64,000 nucleotides of DNA from contig OY754329.1 in assembly GCA_963573305.1 (NCBI GenBank), forward strand, positions 138,867,422 through 138,931,421, given 5' to 3'. Of the stretch, positions 9,435 to 22,559 are shown piece by piece. The notes under the pieces are model-generated. The model did not search any database. It saw nothing but the letters and a program-made list of their open reading frames with translations, and was not told where the DNA came from. Numbering within the stretch: position 1 is the stretch's first letter; every line of letters starts with the position of its first letter. Source of the DNA: Pyrrhosoma nymphula. Lineage: Eukaryota > Arthropoda > Insecta > Odonata > Coenagrionidae. The position numbers and the translations under genes were made by a program.

Positions 9435-12400
9435 TACATGAAACGCCTTCTTTTAAGTTCCGAGATTTTCTTGGTTGACAATGTGGGCTACTATGAATCA
9501 GAATACAATGCTTTTTCATTCTGTAACTTCTTTCTGTGGGCGTTTACTTTCTCATGTAGAGATATTTAGACCTTTTTTCTCAAATACACAAAATTTTCAA
9601 TATTCCACAACTTAAATTTTTCAAATATCATAGCCTTTATATATATCGTTTCCTTAATGGTTATTGTGATCCCTTTGAACGATCTAAATGCTTTCAAATG
9701 AAGCCTTTAGCGAAAGAGGTCACGTCGAGTCCCTACTAGGTGGCTACCTTCTTTTGTTTGAATGCGTCATTCAATCCAAGATGGGCATATATTTTTCGCT
9801 TTCAACTCCCTCATTCGAATAGCATATAGCCCGTTCCCATGTTCCGTATACTTTCCGTGTTATAAAGAAATGTGTAGTAGTATGTATAATTTTTCATCGT
9901 CGCCAGCCACTTGTCTTTAGACGGGCCTGGCCCAGAGACCCTGAGCCCCTTGGTATTTATCAGAGTCAGGGCTCCCTTAATGGTAAATAAACAAAAAAAC
10001 TATATTTTGTTTCATTTAACTTGCTTTTATTATGCGTGTATTATTCCATTTCATATGCTATTAAAATAGTCAAGAAGACTTAGAAATTAAATACAGAAGC
10101 ACCGAGTATCCTTCTTTTTTTACTAAATACCTTTTTTCTGTGTTCTATGTCCTCCAAGTGTACTATTTTGTTCTATATACTACTGTTGTTCTACTATTTT
10201 GTTCTCTCATCCGAGGTTGGGACCCTAGGCAGTTTCCTAGTTGTCTTAGGCAGAAGTTCGCCGCTGTCTTTAGACGTACGACTTACATTGTTCTATCACA
10301 GTTTGGTTCGTCACTGACCAATTTGAAAAAAATAGACTCGGTCACGGGGCCGTAACGACTCACGGGAGTCGAATTTTCGGGATGAGTCGAAATCCACAGT
10401 CCCCCAATCCCCACAGCTCTGCCAATCCAGCCATGTGACACACCCTCGCTCGCTCACTCTTTTCCAACCAATTATCCTCTCCACTCCCAATCTCCGCTCT
10501 GCCCCCTGCCCCTCCCAAACCTAACAACATCCCACTCACTTTCTCCCCCACCCCTTGTTCCTCGGGAAAACAGGTGTCAAGACTGCAGGGAGGAGCAGAG
10601 GGGGTCCTGAAAAAAACTCGTTCCTCCGGATGGCTGAAGCGAATCGTATTTTTAACTCCTCGAAAAATGTCCTCCAATCGGCTTCCTGATGCTGTAACTG
10701 CTGCTTCCTACTTATCTGACAGTCGAATGGGCGCGTATCCCAAGGTACTTGATCCATGAAAAAGTTTGGCATAATTACTAATATAATACGTTTTATTTTT
10801 TATGTAAGCGATATATGTCATAGGTATTATAATTTTATAGGGGCTATGTCTCAGTCATTTTAAAATTATTTTTACACATTTCGCATGTGAGCATGAATGA
10901 ACTTAAGGAAATGGTCTCCGTGATGGATGAGTGCAGTGTCTACCAGTAGGAGTGGAATGGTAGTTAGAAGCCGTATTGCATGTTAAATGTCCTTCCATGT
11001 ACGTTAGTCTTGCGGTATATTTAGCGCAATAGTTTAATACGGTATGATTTGTGTATTTGGAAGATGGTGCATGTCTGTCGTGGAGTCACCCCCGTCATAC
11101 ACCCTTGAGATGGCTTTAAGGGGGCCACGTTGATGTAAATTAGCACCACCTACATTTCACCGTGCTAGTCATCTCAAGGATGTTTAGGGTGTAAGGCAAT
11201 GATGAACTTTTGCTGAAACTTTCACTCCAATTAATTCTACGAAAGTTTTAGAAACCTCGTGTGTGTATGGATTGCAGTAAGAAGTTCACACATGGAAGTA
11301 TAAGATTTTCGAAAATACAACTGGCATGCATGATGTGATGTTAATACCTAATGGTTAGCATATTGATTTTTATTTATTCTCATGCAGCTGTGCAACTAAC
11401 TAGTCCATCTGCCTAACAAAATGTTTTTTTCAGTGTCAACGGCAGGTTTTACAATCTGTTATTTTTCACGGATAAAATGGTATCATTATCACAAATTCAC
11501 TTTGAATCGCAGTATTCATGGTATAATTCTGAATGGCTGCCACGCACAAGTGCTAGAATGCTTAGCCAGGGTCCTTTATTTCAGCATTGGCGCGCTCCTT
11601 ATTAGGTACGTGCTCCTTGGGACCTACTACCTATTAATTTAGTGACTATCGACTAGTCACGTTCAATTTTTTGCTGTACGATCTTCATTTTTCAATTACC
11701 GCATGTGCCATTACTCCGCTCATCTACAAATTCTTTGCTAATGTGGGTGCTTCAAGGATGACTTCAGTCAGTCTAAGATCCGTCCTCGGCATAAAGCATC
11801 TGCTAGCATATTGTGCATTAATTAAGGATGAAGTACCCTGTGATACGGGATACATGTTCTCAATTTAGGCTGGAGCTTAATTTATCTAGGTGAATATCAG
11901 TGATTGTTTCCTGAGATGCCATCATGACTCCATCATTGAAACGCAAAAATGCACGAATGCAGGTAGCGTGATGCAAAATAACGTATTAGTGTACGGCTAC
12001 CCCGGCACAGGTAATAGCCAATGGGATAACCTGAGTATTCTACATTTATATTAAAAGACTATTAATGATGTATGATGCTATTTAGAATTAATAATGATAT
12101 TTCTTATTTTTCATTTCAGCCATTAAAATGATAGTAAGCAAAGTTAAGACTTCTAAAAAGTTGCAATCAAGCCAAATTCACCGATTGCATCGCGGATATT
12201 TGAAAATATTAGGTCCCTATTTAATTGAGCATTAGCGATACAAAATGATGATTAGTGACCATAGCACTATGCTCAACCATGACAACACCTAGGTTCAGCA
12301 ACTGGTCCCACAGAGGTTCACCAAAGGTCCCACCGAGCATTTCGAAGGTCCTTCTGTGGACTCATTGATAAACTAGCAAATACACAATTGAAAGCTGTTT

Positions 12401-13233
12401 TCCTAGCATACCCTGACCCATGCTCTTGTGGGGGCTTGTAGCTCACGTAAAATGCAGATGTGAGCAACGCAGGGCAATCGTCATTTTTGTAAGGAAATTC
12501 TTGCCTTAATTCGATTCTCCACGGTCCAAATATTATTTTTTAAATTTGATGAAACCGATGCGATAGACAGTGCTGGAAGTCTACGAATATTAGAATAATT
12601 GGAATAATATTCCCTCCAATTTTTAAGCGAGCGTATTTTTATCGAACTTGTTAGAGGCGATTCTATATTTTTACCAAGGAACCATTCGCTGAGAAAATAG
12701 GTTCATAATGGCGCTCTCTGCCCTTGCTTGTAAAAATAGCGTCTCTGAGTAGATCCTCGCGGACTTTATGCCTATTACGGCAATTTATGTTAAAAGTTAA
12801 AAAAAAGAAACTACAAAAAAAAGAAGAGTGAAGCAAAGGCCATGTGGCTATGTTAATTGAAGCTGTGGACCAGAGCAAGATGATGACATAACATTATAAT
12901 ATCGAGTCCTCGAAATATTATCATTTTTCGGTCCAACAACGTCTCTTCCTCTGCTTCTTTTTCCATTAGAAATGCGTGTTAAATTCAAGTAGTAGAACCT
13001 TGGCAACAACTTGATTTCAGATCCAGAGTTTATTATATTTGAAATGCACTACTCTTCACGGTATCAAGTAAATATGCTTTGCAGCGACATCCGGTAGAAG
13101 ATTCCACAACTGAGTACAATTCGAACTAATAGTAGACGAATGATTTCCGCTTGTGACTAGATTTCAGAAATTTTTAGTGAACCCGCTCACTTGACAAAAC
13201 GTATTTTCCAATTTTGAGGAAATACGATATTCA
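9435..13233. other. Long unannotated stretch with one GC-rich island
   Basis: 10360-10772 is distinctly GC-rich and carries overlapping minus-strand frames of 105 and 78 codons, with splice-like CTGCAG and GTGAGT sites inside. No domain was recognised. A degenerate minus-strand family C repeat lies at 11086-11126. The rest is AT-rich with no signal seen. Confidence 0.4.
11086..11126 (-). repeat. Dispersed repeat, family C (antisense core)
   Basis: Reads, inverted, as the CAAGCCACCTCAAGGGTGTG core seen at 28501 and 39577. It is short and degenerate. Confidence 0.5.
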
Positions 13234-13345
13234 ACAGAGTAAAAATCATTCGGCTTGACCAGGATACGAACCCTGATCCCTCGATTTCGTGAAATGCTGG
13301 GATCCGGGTTCGAATCCCGGTCAAGGTGAATGATTTTTACTCTGT
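13234..13345. repeat. 112-bp palindrome of two opposed tRNA-like SINE heads
   Basis: The arms 13234-13280 and 13299-13345 are 47-bp near-exact inverse copies. The 18-bp spacer is itself mostly palindromic (ATTTC-GT-GAAAT) about the same centre. The right arm contains a perfect T-arm, CCGGGTTCGAATCCCGG, and the left arm holds its slightly diverged inverse. Only the 3' half of the tRNA-like head is present and no poly-A or (TAAA)n tail follows. It can be read as two SINE fragments inserted head to head or as one fragment duplicated in inverted orientation. Confidence 0.9.
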
Positions 13346-14464
13346 GTGAAACGTAATTTATCAAAGTTTTGACCATGGAACATTGGATTTAGATTGCTCA
13401 GCCAAGAATTAAATGATGAACCGAAAGAAAGAATGCTTAGCACGGATCCTTTAAAACAAAATAACTTTTTGAGCATGGAATCCATAGATTGGTGGCTCAT
13501 AAACGCGGGAATTAATTAATCGAATTTGAGTTAGAGCCATTTCTTGCGCAGCCGCTTGTGCATTTGAACAGCATCCAATAAATTATTTGCTCTACGAGAT
13601 TTTATTTTGGATACACACCTAACCATGCATAAAATCGCGCTAAAAAATTACTCTCATAAAAACAGGTCCGAGAATAATTTCTAACACACGCATTCTGTCT
13701 TCTTCTCATGGAACTTCGTCGGCTGTTGGGGACCATGGGAAATCAGCTTCAATACATCTCTCCTTCTAGGCACTTCAGAGGACTTCTCGTTAAGCCCCGG
13801 GAGGCGATGGGTAAGCATCCATATTCGGTGTAGAATACGTGGGTTTGAAGGAACGGTTGGGAGAAAAAGAAGTCCTATCGGCCCGAGGATGAAGAGAGGA
13901 GAAATATTAATGAGCGGGAAATTAAAATCTGACGGGTGACCACGGAGAAAAATGACAAGTTTGAATTGGCTTAATTGGGCTGCATTAGCGTGTTAAAGGA
14001 TGAAATATATTCGACTCTCCGGGAGAATATTTGCCAAGAACAGGAATTGAGGAAGAAGTAGCCAAGTTGGCAGTAGTAGTAATTGGGGGAGGTCACTTTT
14101 AGTTGAGGTCATTGGCGCCAGTAGGTGGTTGTATAACTATGGAAATTTATTTTAAAAACGCCCTTTGAACCAAATTTGAATCATTAATATGCTGTAGCTG
14201 GTCCGGTGTATTAACTTTCTTGGTGGTGTAACCGACTAATCCAACCGGCCGGTATTATTGAGTTACGTAATGCATCTATCTATGCAAAATATTTTTCAGC
14301 CGGAATTTCTCGCTGCAGCGTCAAGCATATCTTTCTCCTTTGCGTATGGCTACATTAAATGTCATCTGTGTCACTTTCGTTACATGTTAGCCTGCTGTTG
14401 GCGAAAGACGCCTGGGGGTCCACCGTTTTTCTTGCCCTCCGACGGACGAAGTACCGCCAATTAC
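13346..14464. other. No recognisable feature
   Basis: No open frame or repeat of note was recognised. Confidence 0.5.
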
Positions 14465-14535
14465 CCCCGCTTCAGGGATACGAACCCATGCTCTCGGAAT
14501 GAGAATACGAGACTCTAGCCACCATAGTAACGTGG
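14465..14535 (-). mobile_element. tRNA-derived SINE head fragment
   Basis: On the minus strand an A-box-like stretch (ATGGTGGCTAGAGTCTCG) is followed by a B box reading GGGTTCGTATCC. Spacing and order match a tRNA-derived Pol III promoter. Body and tail were not recognised, so only the head is called. Confidence 0.6.
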
Positions 14536-15404
14536 TCCGCGATTAGTAAAGTCGTTGTAATTTGTTTGGAAAAAGGCAGCGAGTTTTGAGTGCTGAAGAA
14601 GAAATTAGGGCGAGAAAAATGTCTTTATGTAAATATATTTTTTTCATGCCTCGTGGCTCAAAGAACCATTAACACCCTGCACAATTATTTTTTTCTATCA
14701 ATTATCTATTTCTGACATTTTAGATGAGATAATCACTCTCCTTTGCCTGTATCAATCTTTATAAGCGTATGAATAAAAAAAATGATCGCCTAAAATGCGA
14801 AAATTAGAAATTTTTATTAATAACAAATTTATACATTTAATATATAGTTATTTCTCTGCGTACGAACCTGGATTTGTTTCTATTGATAAATTTTAGCGCT
14901 TGGAGGAAATATTTCTATGAAATAATATGGCGTACATGCATGTAAAAGCAAGAATGAAAAGTGGTTAAGGAGGTTTATCTGTTTGCAATACTCCGGTGGC
15001 GGAAACATTCCTTGAAGGGTGAATTGTAGAACGGCCGATCCAAGTTAACTTCATGGAATTCTGGACGAAGAAACATGGAAATACTTCGAATGAATTATAC
15101 ACGGGGCAGCTGATGGAACCCTCGCCAAGAGTAGTGATATTATTTCCAGCCCTACTTGGATGTCGTGCGGGTCTAGTGCTCTGTCATTCAAATGGAGCGT
15201 TAAAGTATTAGACCATCGGGCACATTAATTTAGGAATAAAGACGACGCCGAAACTGAGAAACTCTTCACTCTTTAGACCTGCTCTCAATCTTTGGTGCGT
15301 TGGTTCTTTGGAAAGATAAGCGACAATTTCGGTCCATTGCGCCATTATTGATAGTTACTGGAGTCTTAATTGAAGTGCTGTATGTGGAATAGAGAAAGAA
15401 TTAA
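14536..15404. other. No recognisable feature
   Basis: Nothing was recognised on either strand. Confidence 0.5.
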
Positions 15405-15622
15405 GAGGGACTCGACTTCGGCATTAATTATACTAGAGAAAGGCACCAAGGAATCCGCAATTTAACATCGCGTCCGACGGACGGTGCACTTTACTTGAAG
15501 TGCTCTTCCAATGGCACCCAAATAGGAATCGGAATTATGTCCGCTGAATGACCTCCGCCAATAATACGGACACAATTTCGAACCCGGGCCCTCGGAATAG
15601 GGCGCCAGTACTCTATCCAACT
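15405..15622 (-). mobile_element. tRNA-derived SINE, family A
   Basis: Minus strand: head GTTGGATAGAGTACTGGCGC (A box) and CCCGGGTTCGAA (B box). The body has AAGTGCACCGTCCGTCGGAC and ends in the conserved block with GGTGCCTTTCTCTAGTATAATTAATGCCG (first 14 bases conserved in all copies). The same head-body order occurs at 16690-16890, 49788-49960 and 54015-54225. Confidence 0.85.
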
Positions 15623-16689
15623 ATTATAATTATTGGGTGTGATCTACCGGCAAAGGTAGGTGTAGATGGAATACCTTTTTCTTTTATGCCTGATGGCGCT
15701 GTAAGTCATGTAAACATCCAAATGCAGCCTAAGACAAACCGCAATTGCCGACGGACTTTCAAGTTTACGGCCTGTCGTAAACTGAAGTCGTGGACGTGAA
15801 TCTCGTTAATTTTTAACGTTCGAAGAGGACGCCAATTGTCTACTCGCCTTTACTCCAGGATTTAGTCGCTAAATATTTGTAAATGTGGAGGTTAGAATGT
15901 GGTGGTGTGTATATGAAGACTGCTGGGAGAAGCGAGGAGGGACCCGGGAGGAGTTACAGCAGCAATCGGCAATCTAAGGCACGCGAAGAAAATGACACGC
16001 CTAGAAAGTGCGAATTCAATTAAAGTTCCGATGTATTATGCCCTTCTCAATTATAAAATATCATTTATTCCCTAAATGAAGTCAACATTTAGGGGTAGCA
16101 CGCGCCCGAAAATAAATTTCATGTAAAATATGGTAAGCTTACACACATCAGTTGCTGACGGCTGGGTTAGGAGGCGGGCGGGGACCTCCATTGTTCTCGC
16201 CGAGTCACCACCTCGTGCCCCGTCCCGACCCATCTTCCACCTTCGCGTTGCCAGAATTAACGGGGGATTCTATCGCCACTTCCCCTATCTTCCTTTACCC
16301 TGTCTCATCAAAGTTGAACGGAGGTGGAGTACAACATTTGTGCATGCTCCATTGACATCAATTCCAGTTTATCGCGACAGTCTTTCATTTTGTTGTGGAA
16401 GATCGATAAAAGTGGATTGATGGATTTTGAGATATGTTTGTGGAGGAGGATGAGTTACATGGATGGAAGGAAAGGCGAATCCACCTGATGTAACGATAGA
16501 GGTATTGTATATCTACGCATGTAACCCACTTGATGACTCGTGGGCGGGATCGTGGGTTTTAATACCACGCGGATATTTTAGTTTCACTTATTTGTGGAGG
16601 GGAGGGATGGAAAAATGATGACAATTGTATCATTGAGAGTAGGATTCTAGAGGAAAGGTTTGAAAGGTTAAGTAAGAAGGGTGGAGAGA

Positions 16690-16890
16690 AACTTGGCGTC
16701 TGCACTAGCCTACTCTCGAGGAATGGCGCCAAGGTTCCCCTTAGTGCTACTGCTGAAAATCTGTAACATCCAATTCCAAGTAGACATAGCATCCAATGAG
16801 AGATTGGAATTTTATTGATTAATTTCGGGACTAGAACCTGAGATCTCAGGACAGGAAATCAGCCACACAGACACTTCAAGCCACCATATC
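16690..16890 (-). mobile_element. tRNA-derived SINE, family A (diverged)
   Basis: Minus strand: tRNA-like head with B box AGGTTCTAGTCCCG and A-box side TATGGTGGCTTGAAGTG. The body ends with the family A block GGCGCCATTCCTCGAGAGTA and the following GGC(T)AGTGCAGAC. More diverged than the other copies, with extra sequence between head and tail block. Confidence 0.65.
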
Positions 16891-19800
16891 AACTCAATCC
16901 TCGAGAAGTTGTTTTTTTCTTAGGATTATAGTCTCCCAGCGGTGCCGTGTAACCTTAGAAGCGAGGGAACCGAAAATTCAAGGCTAATTCTAAAAAGACG
17001 AGCAAAGAGGTGGTAGCGTGATGGAGTACAAATGACATTCACTGGAGAGAGGTAGAGGAAGACAGGGAAAGTGGGCCGTAGCTTACGGTGGGAGACTGAT
17101 GTGAGTTTAATTTCGCGATATGAGGGTGTATGTTTGCGGGTAAAGGTAAAAATTATTGGCATGGAGGATCACATTAAATGTAATCGTATCTAATTTAATT
17201 GCAGTGATATGCGAGATGGTGTCTTAATTTCAGGCAAACCTCAACATTCTGCAGTGGCTTTATGGTTCTCTGAAAGCCTTGTTAAGAAATATTTTGAAAT
17301 TAGGAGTAGGTGGTTAAATTGTTATCTGGAGCGATGCTTTGCTCTTGTGTAAAGATTTTTGTGAAATAAATTTTGTAGGGTGTTTGTTATACTTATTATT
17401 GATGGCAGGATATAATTGTGGTTTGTAAATCATATTATGTGAAGATAAAGTTCAACCCTAGTGCAAATATTACGGTTATCAGTCTTCACTGCACCGAGGG
17501 CTCACGCTAATGTTGAAATATTCTTTTTTGCCTTTAGAAGGTAATGCTAGGTGAGGAAATGCGATTTTCGCATTTTCTAGGTATGGACAGTCTAGATAAA
17601 TCCTCGTAAAATGTGTCTTTGTTTTATTCTCATATATTTATGTGTTTAATAAAATACGTCCCATGGATATAATAGTTAATTTAAATTTAATCGATTTAAA
17701 GTAATAGTTATTTCCAGGTCGCAACGTGAACACGACTCAGGGTTGATTATTAACACTATTAAGGTTTAATGCTTTCAAAACTGACATCATTATGAAGATC
17801 GCTTCACATAATCCTCGAGAAACTATCAATCTTTGCTCCAATTAAAGTGAATAATCCAGACATATCTAGCTTTTCATTTTTTTCCTCGTGCGTACATAAA
17901 TTCTTCTATACGTGCAGAAACGGCCCTTGTATCCCCAAGCTGTAAATGAGCCCTTGGGGTGAGGCACCCGGGCCCGACCCGCTGCCCCGGTCGTAAAAAA
18001 GTTGGAAAAATGTCCAGTGGTCCATTTCCAAGTGCCTCGGGTGGAGACGAGAGAGTCGTGAAATGATCTGGAGAGAGGGAGAGTAGGATAAGGAAAAAAA
18101 CGAGCGAAGCTGTTTACGACTTTATTCGACGCAAGCCAATTTATTGCCGGATCCCGCCGCACTTCGATTCATGCGACAGCCCGGAGACATGGCACCTCTC
18201 TCCCTCTTTCTGTCTCCCTTCTATTCCCATCATCCACTGTGTGGTTTGACAACCTACGGTCGCCAAGCGCCCGTGGATATGCACCATAGACAGGTTTGTC
18301 TTGGTAACACCCTACTCATTAGGATTTTGGTGGAGGCAGGTACTACATTGTCTCTATCTCGCCCCAATTAAGAGATCTTTCTGTCTACCATTAACGAAAG
18401 GCATCATGTGGTCCTCACTTCATGGCAGAACCTCTATTAAAAGGACCTCCAATAACTTGCCCCTCTTGCAAGTTGAGGAATTAACAATCCTTCGTCATTT
18501 TGTGAAAAAATATTTTGTGATAATCAGAAATTCAGCTCCGATTAAGAGTCCAAAACTCGTCATTTTCAGCCTCCCAATTGCATATCCCTAATTGCGGAAT
18601 GGTGATTTATTTCTCATTCATGTTTTATTTCTCTTGGTTTTCCACGACAAGGGCTTCTCAAAAACGTATATGTTTTCACCACGTGAGCATCATATGAAAA
18701 ATAATTTTGTCGAGGCGTCTTAAGGATCATATAAGTCTGATAATTAAGGGTGAAAAGTGGTAAAAATCCTGAAATTAGTTTCGTAATTGCCTTATTCCAT
18801 CTAGTTTGGCAACACTGTTAGAGGAGATATTGTCACAAACTTTTCCTCTACTGCCCGAGGTCATGTATTATGTGCAGAAGATCCAGGTCACTTCATATGT
18901 AAATGACTAGTACAGTTTAAATTTATTTTTTTACAGCGTTATTGTGATCGTCGTTGGCAATATATTCTAATACGATGAATTTAATTACATTACTATAGAG
19001 AGAAAAACTTTTTATTTTTTGTAAAAATATTAAAATAGCAATTTTATTACCATGTGATTCTATTATTACTATTACAAAAATTTTTGAGTTTCGCGCAGGG
19101 ATTGCGTTATTATGGACTGGTAAAATCATTACGTCAAATTACTTTCCAAGAAATATATTCCTGTACCTATATTCAGCATTGATTTCTCATGTATTTGGAA
19201 AATAATACCTTGCTAACCAATTCTTCACTTGGTCATACTTCACCAGTTCATTAAGACCATTTCATGCTTACCTTTATTGTGAAAAAATAAACTCATTCTG
19301 TATAACCATGGAGAATAATGGAAAATTAGTTTTAATTAACGTCGTTTTGAGAAACGTAATTCAAGTTCGACCGACTCTCATGAAAACTGTGTCATAGAAG
19401 TCATACTCCAAAGTGCAGGTTCTACCTCAACATCGCATACGATGGACGGATATCACGCTAACATTTTATCCCGTACAATTTTTAGCCGTCATGAAAACAC
19501 GAATTGTTGGATGTCATCCTGAAATGAGTTACCATAGAGACAACTTTCAAATCTCTTCAATCGGTCACCGTTTTTCGGAAATATTTATGGAAATTGCAAA
19601 ATGTGTAGAAGAATGTGTAAGAATAAATGTATGCGTTTCCATAGATCCGTATGAAGTAAGGAGTCTATTTCCATCAGACAAAAATGCTTGAAATTACGTC
19701 TTCTATCACCATCAGAAGTCACGTCGATTCCTCCTCAAATACCCTGCATATAAAGCTGAAAAGCCGAAATTAATTGCGTAAATTACGGATATGCCAACGA

Positions 19801-20383
19801 TGGGATGAATATGAGAAAAACATCTGGTTGAACCTAATGGGATTCAGGAATGATAGGAAGAATATGTCGGAGAGCTAAGCGGCAAAGATAATAGGCTTAT
19901 CACTTTACTCATAGAACAGCAAAGTGACAGTTTTTCGCAAAAACGAGAAACTTTCCCATTTGACGTCTCTGCGCACGCTGCGTTGTCTTAAATGCTAATG
20001 ATGCCCTACAGGTCAGTAATGTCTGGAAAGAGATCTTCGAATGGGTTTAAGTGAGCTCATGAATAAATCACACGTGCTGAGGATATTAATTTTTCGAGCG
20101 TCGCTGAATATCACCTGGTTGCAAGTCCACCAATCGCTCAATTCATCTGGTCCTCAGCGTAGTCAAAGCATCATTGTCTAAAGTGAATGTTACCATATTA
20201 GAAAGTAAAATCTAAGACTGTAATGGTTTTAATAATTTCTTTATTGGTCACTTTTCCCCAGTTACGACCAATTTAATGAAGTAGTACAATGGAAAATACA
20301 TAACAGTGCTCTAGATAGTGAAAAACTACCCAGAAGTGGTTGGAACCTACGACAATAGAGTTACCAGGCGGCGACGTTACCTG
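16891..20383. other. Long stretch without supported gene
   Basis: 17930-18260 is relatively GC-rich and holds overlapping frames of about 75-98 codons on both strands; none has a recognisable domain. A 92-codon frame at 19413-19691 is also unassigned. No repeat family was recognised. Confidence 0.4.
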
Positions 20384-20403
20384 CCACCACCACCACCACC
20401 ACT
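20384..20403. repeat. (CCA)n microsatellite
   Basis: Six to seven CCA units, isolated in noncoding sequence. Confidence 0.85.
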
Positions 20404-21030
20404 ACTCTTCATTAAATCGCTTGTGATTACTGTTTGAAAATTTGACCCAGTAATCTTTTTCAAGCGTAAACTCGGTCTCTCAACGAATTTTTCCGAAGAT
20501 CAGATCTAGCCCAATGGATTTCTCGTGTTTAAAACTATCATGATGGTGTCTCATCAAAATCGCTTAAGCCGTTTTAGGGATAAATTCTGAATGCATTCGT
20601 TCAATTAGTTCTCGTATTAGGGTTTGAGTTAAGGTGTCTATCCTATACGTATTTAACTAAGTCAGCCACGTCAGCCAGGCTGGTGCCGTCCTGTAAACCC
20701 ATATGTTCATCGGGGATGAATGAGGTGTTTGTCTTAGGATTATGTTCCAATGTTGGACGTTGTAATGCAGAATCATTATAAATTTGAACATTTAACGGAA
20801 CCGAAGTTTAGCAGATCTCAATTCTGGCGAAGCGAAGATACGCGCATTCACCTGTAGGATTCCTTGATTTTGATTGGCGACGGATCCCGCATTCGCCTCT
20901 GTTCGCCCCTAACGCCTCCATGAGAACTTTAGGCTATCGTATCCGTTACAGCTCTCGCATAACTTACGGCACACGACTGCGCAAGATAATGTAACGCCAT
21001 GGAGAGAGTTTACTTAGTCAGTGGAAGAAT

Positions 21031-21591
21031 TTAAGGTAGTTTGAGCGAAATATTACTTCACCGAGAATTTGATGAATTTGACTTCATTTTAAAGATAAAA
21101 CTCCCATCTTTCCGATGATATCAAAATATCAGCCCCTTTCCGAACTACTTTTCGAGAAATTTGCCTGAAAATACAAGCTGTTTTATATGGGATAGATTAC
21201 GGCTGTGCGATCCTGAGAGTGAATATTGAAAAAATTAGGAATTTATAACACCTAGATTTTTTCAAAAAACTGAAGTGTGTAGATTGTATGTTTTCTCAAC
21301 TATATATGAGAATTAATCAATTGCTCATCGCAGTAATGTTTACAGAATCGCATAAAACCTATTGTGAAGGCGTTTTCACCGTACAGCGTGAAAAACATGA
21401 TTCAAGTTAGAGACTAAAGTAGTTATGTTTATTTCATTACCAATAATATTGTCATATACGTATAAGTATATTTTTGCACCATTAATATTACAATATTTAC
21501 TTCACACTTCTTACAGACGCTGATATCAATACATAAAATTCAAATATGGTCTTATTATGACTAGGGAAATATCTAGCTTAAACTGCCTTAA
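21031..21591. mobile_element. MITE family E, complete, TTAA-flanked
   Basis: The element is bounded on both sides by TTAA (21031-21034 and 21588-21591). Inside are terminal inverted repeats: left GGTAGTTTGAGCGAAATAT, right (inverted) GGCAGTTTAAGCTAGATAT. Total length is about 560 bp and there is no coding capacity. TTAA duplications are the signature of piggyBac-superfamily transposons, so this is best called a piggyBac-like MITE, although other TTAA-targeting groups exist. Interior landmarks shared with the other copies are GTGAAGGCGTTTTCACCGTA and the CAAAATATCAGCC block. Confidence 0.88.
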
Positions 21592-22559
21592 GAGAAAAGG
21601 ACGGATTATAAGGTGAGCACTTGTATTGTAAAAATATTTTCCAATGAAAGTCTATTTGCCTTGTACATACCCATAATAGTCGCATCGCACGAATCTTAGA
21701 CTAAGCAACTGTACACCCATTCATCCGCTGTTACTTGTTATTTATTTAGAAAATATACCCTTTCTGTTGCCAAAATTGTCTTTTCCTCAGCTGAAATTAG
21801 CTTTTGTGAGAGCTGCAAACTTTATATAATACAGGTCTGCCTATTGGCCTTCCGCTGTGTTCATCAAAATGATGAATATTTCAGCATCTTGAACGCCTGG
21901 AAGTACTGCTGCTGGCGAATTCTTAATCTTAGTATTTAATGGTCCACTGGCCCATTGCCCATTCACCTTGGCTTTTGTGGTAAGGCGTGAATAAAGGAGA
22001 GGAGAGAATTTTTTTCCAGCGCATTTCGACATCATGTGTGATAGTCTTCTTCCACCCAGGACGAGGAGCGACTTGATTCCCGTCCAAGATTGGGAAAGTG
22101 GGGATAAGAGGGTCGATGATCGACGATTCTGTTGTTGGAGGGGTTTGGGGTTGGTACCCAAGGTCACTGCGGCGCCAAAAATCACTGTCCCGCTTCGCGC
22201 TCATTCTCTTTTTCTTATGGTAGAAACAAAAGGCGTGCGAATTGCCGAGTTCGTAAGAAGCGATGACCATCATCGGTCAAAATAGTCAAGCTGCCCTGCT
22301 ATAGGCCGTAGAAATGCTCTTTTGATAATCGGAAGTAAGAAAAAAACAGTTTTTTGGGTCCGTCAGTAAATATTTTGCCATTGATGATTTTTCTCATAGA
22401 CTAAGTAAAGAGGAAAGTGCCTTAGAGGAACTACGAGAGGCAGGAACTAGGATTACATTGGAAAGAATGGAGGGCTGCAGTCAACTAATTTTAAAATTAA
22501 ACAATTAATGATAACAGCTTTTCGCTTATGTTTTCGGACCATCGAAGGTTTTATTCCAT
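21592..22559. other. No supported gene
   Basis: Two overlapping 114-codon minus-strand frames (21841-22185 and 21929-22273) occupy a modestly GC-rich patch. Neither shows a recognisable domain, and the two cannot both be real. Confidence 0.4.

Noticed and set aside
10360..10772. Spliced gene in the GC-rich island (minus strand)
   Set aside because: Splice-like sites exist, but two different frames overlap and neither yields a recognisable protein. Composition explains the open frames.
11088..11210. MITE with inverted ACACCCTTGAGATG ends
   Set aside because: The left part is better explained as an antisense family C core, and the right part matches only over about 9 bp before a gap.
21841..22273. 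Two overlapping 114-codon frames
   Set aside because: Mutually exclusive frames with no domain or codon signal; left as unannotated sequence.
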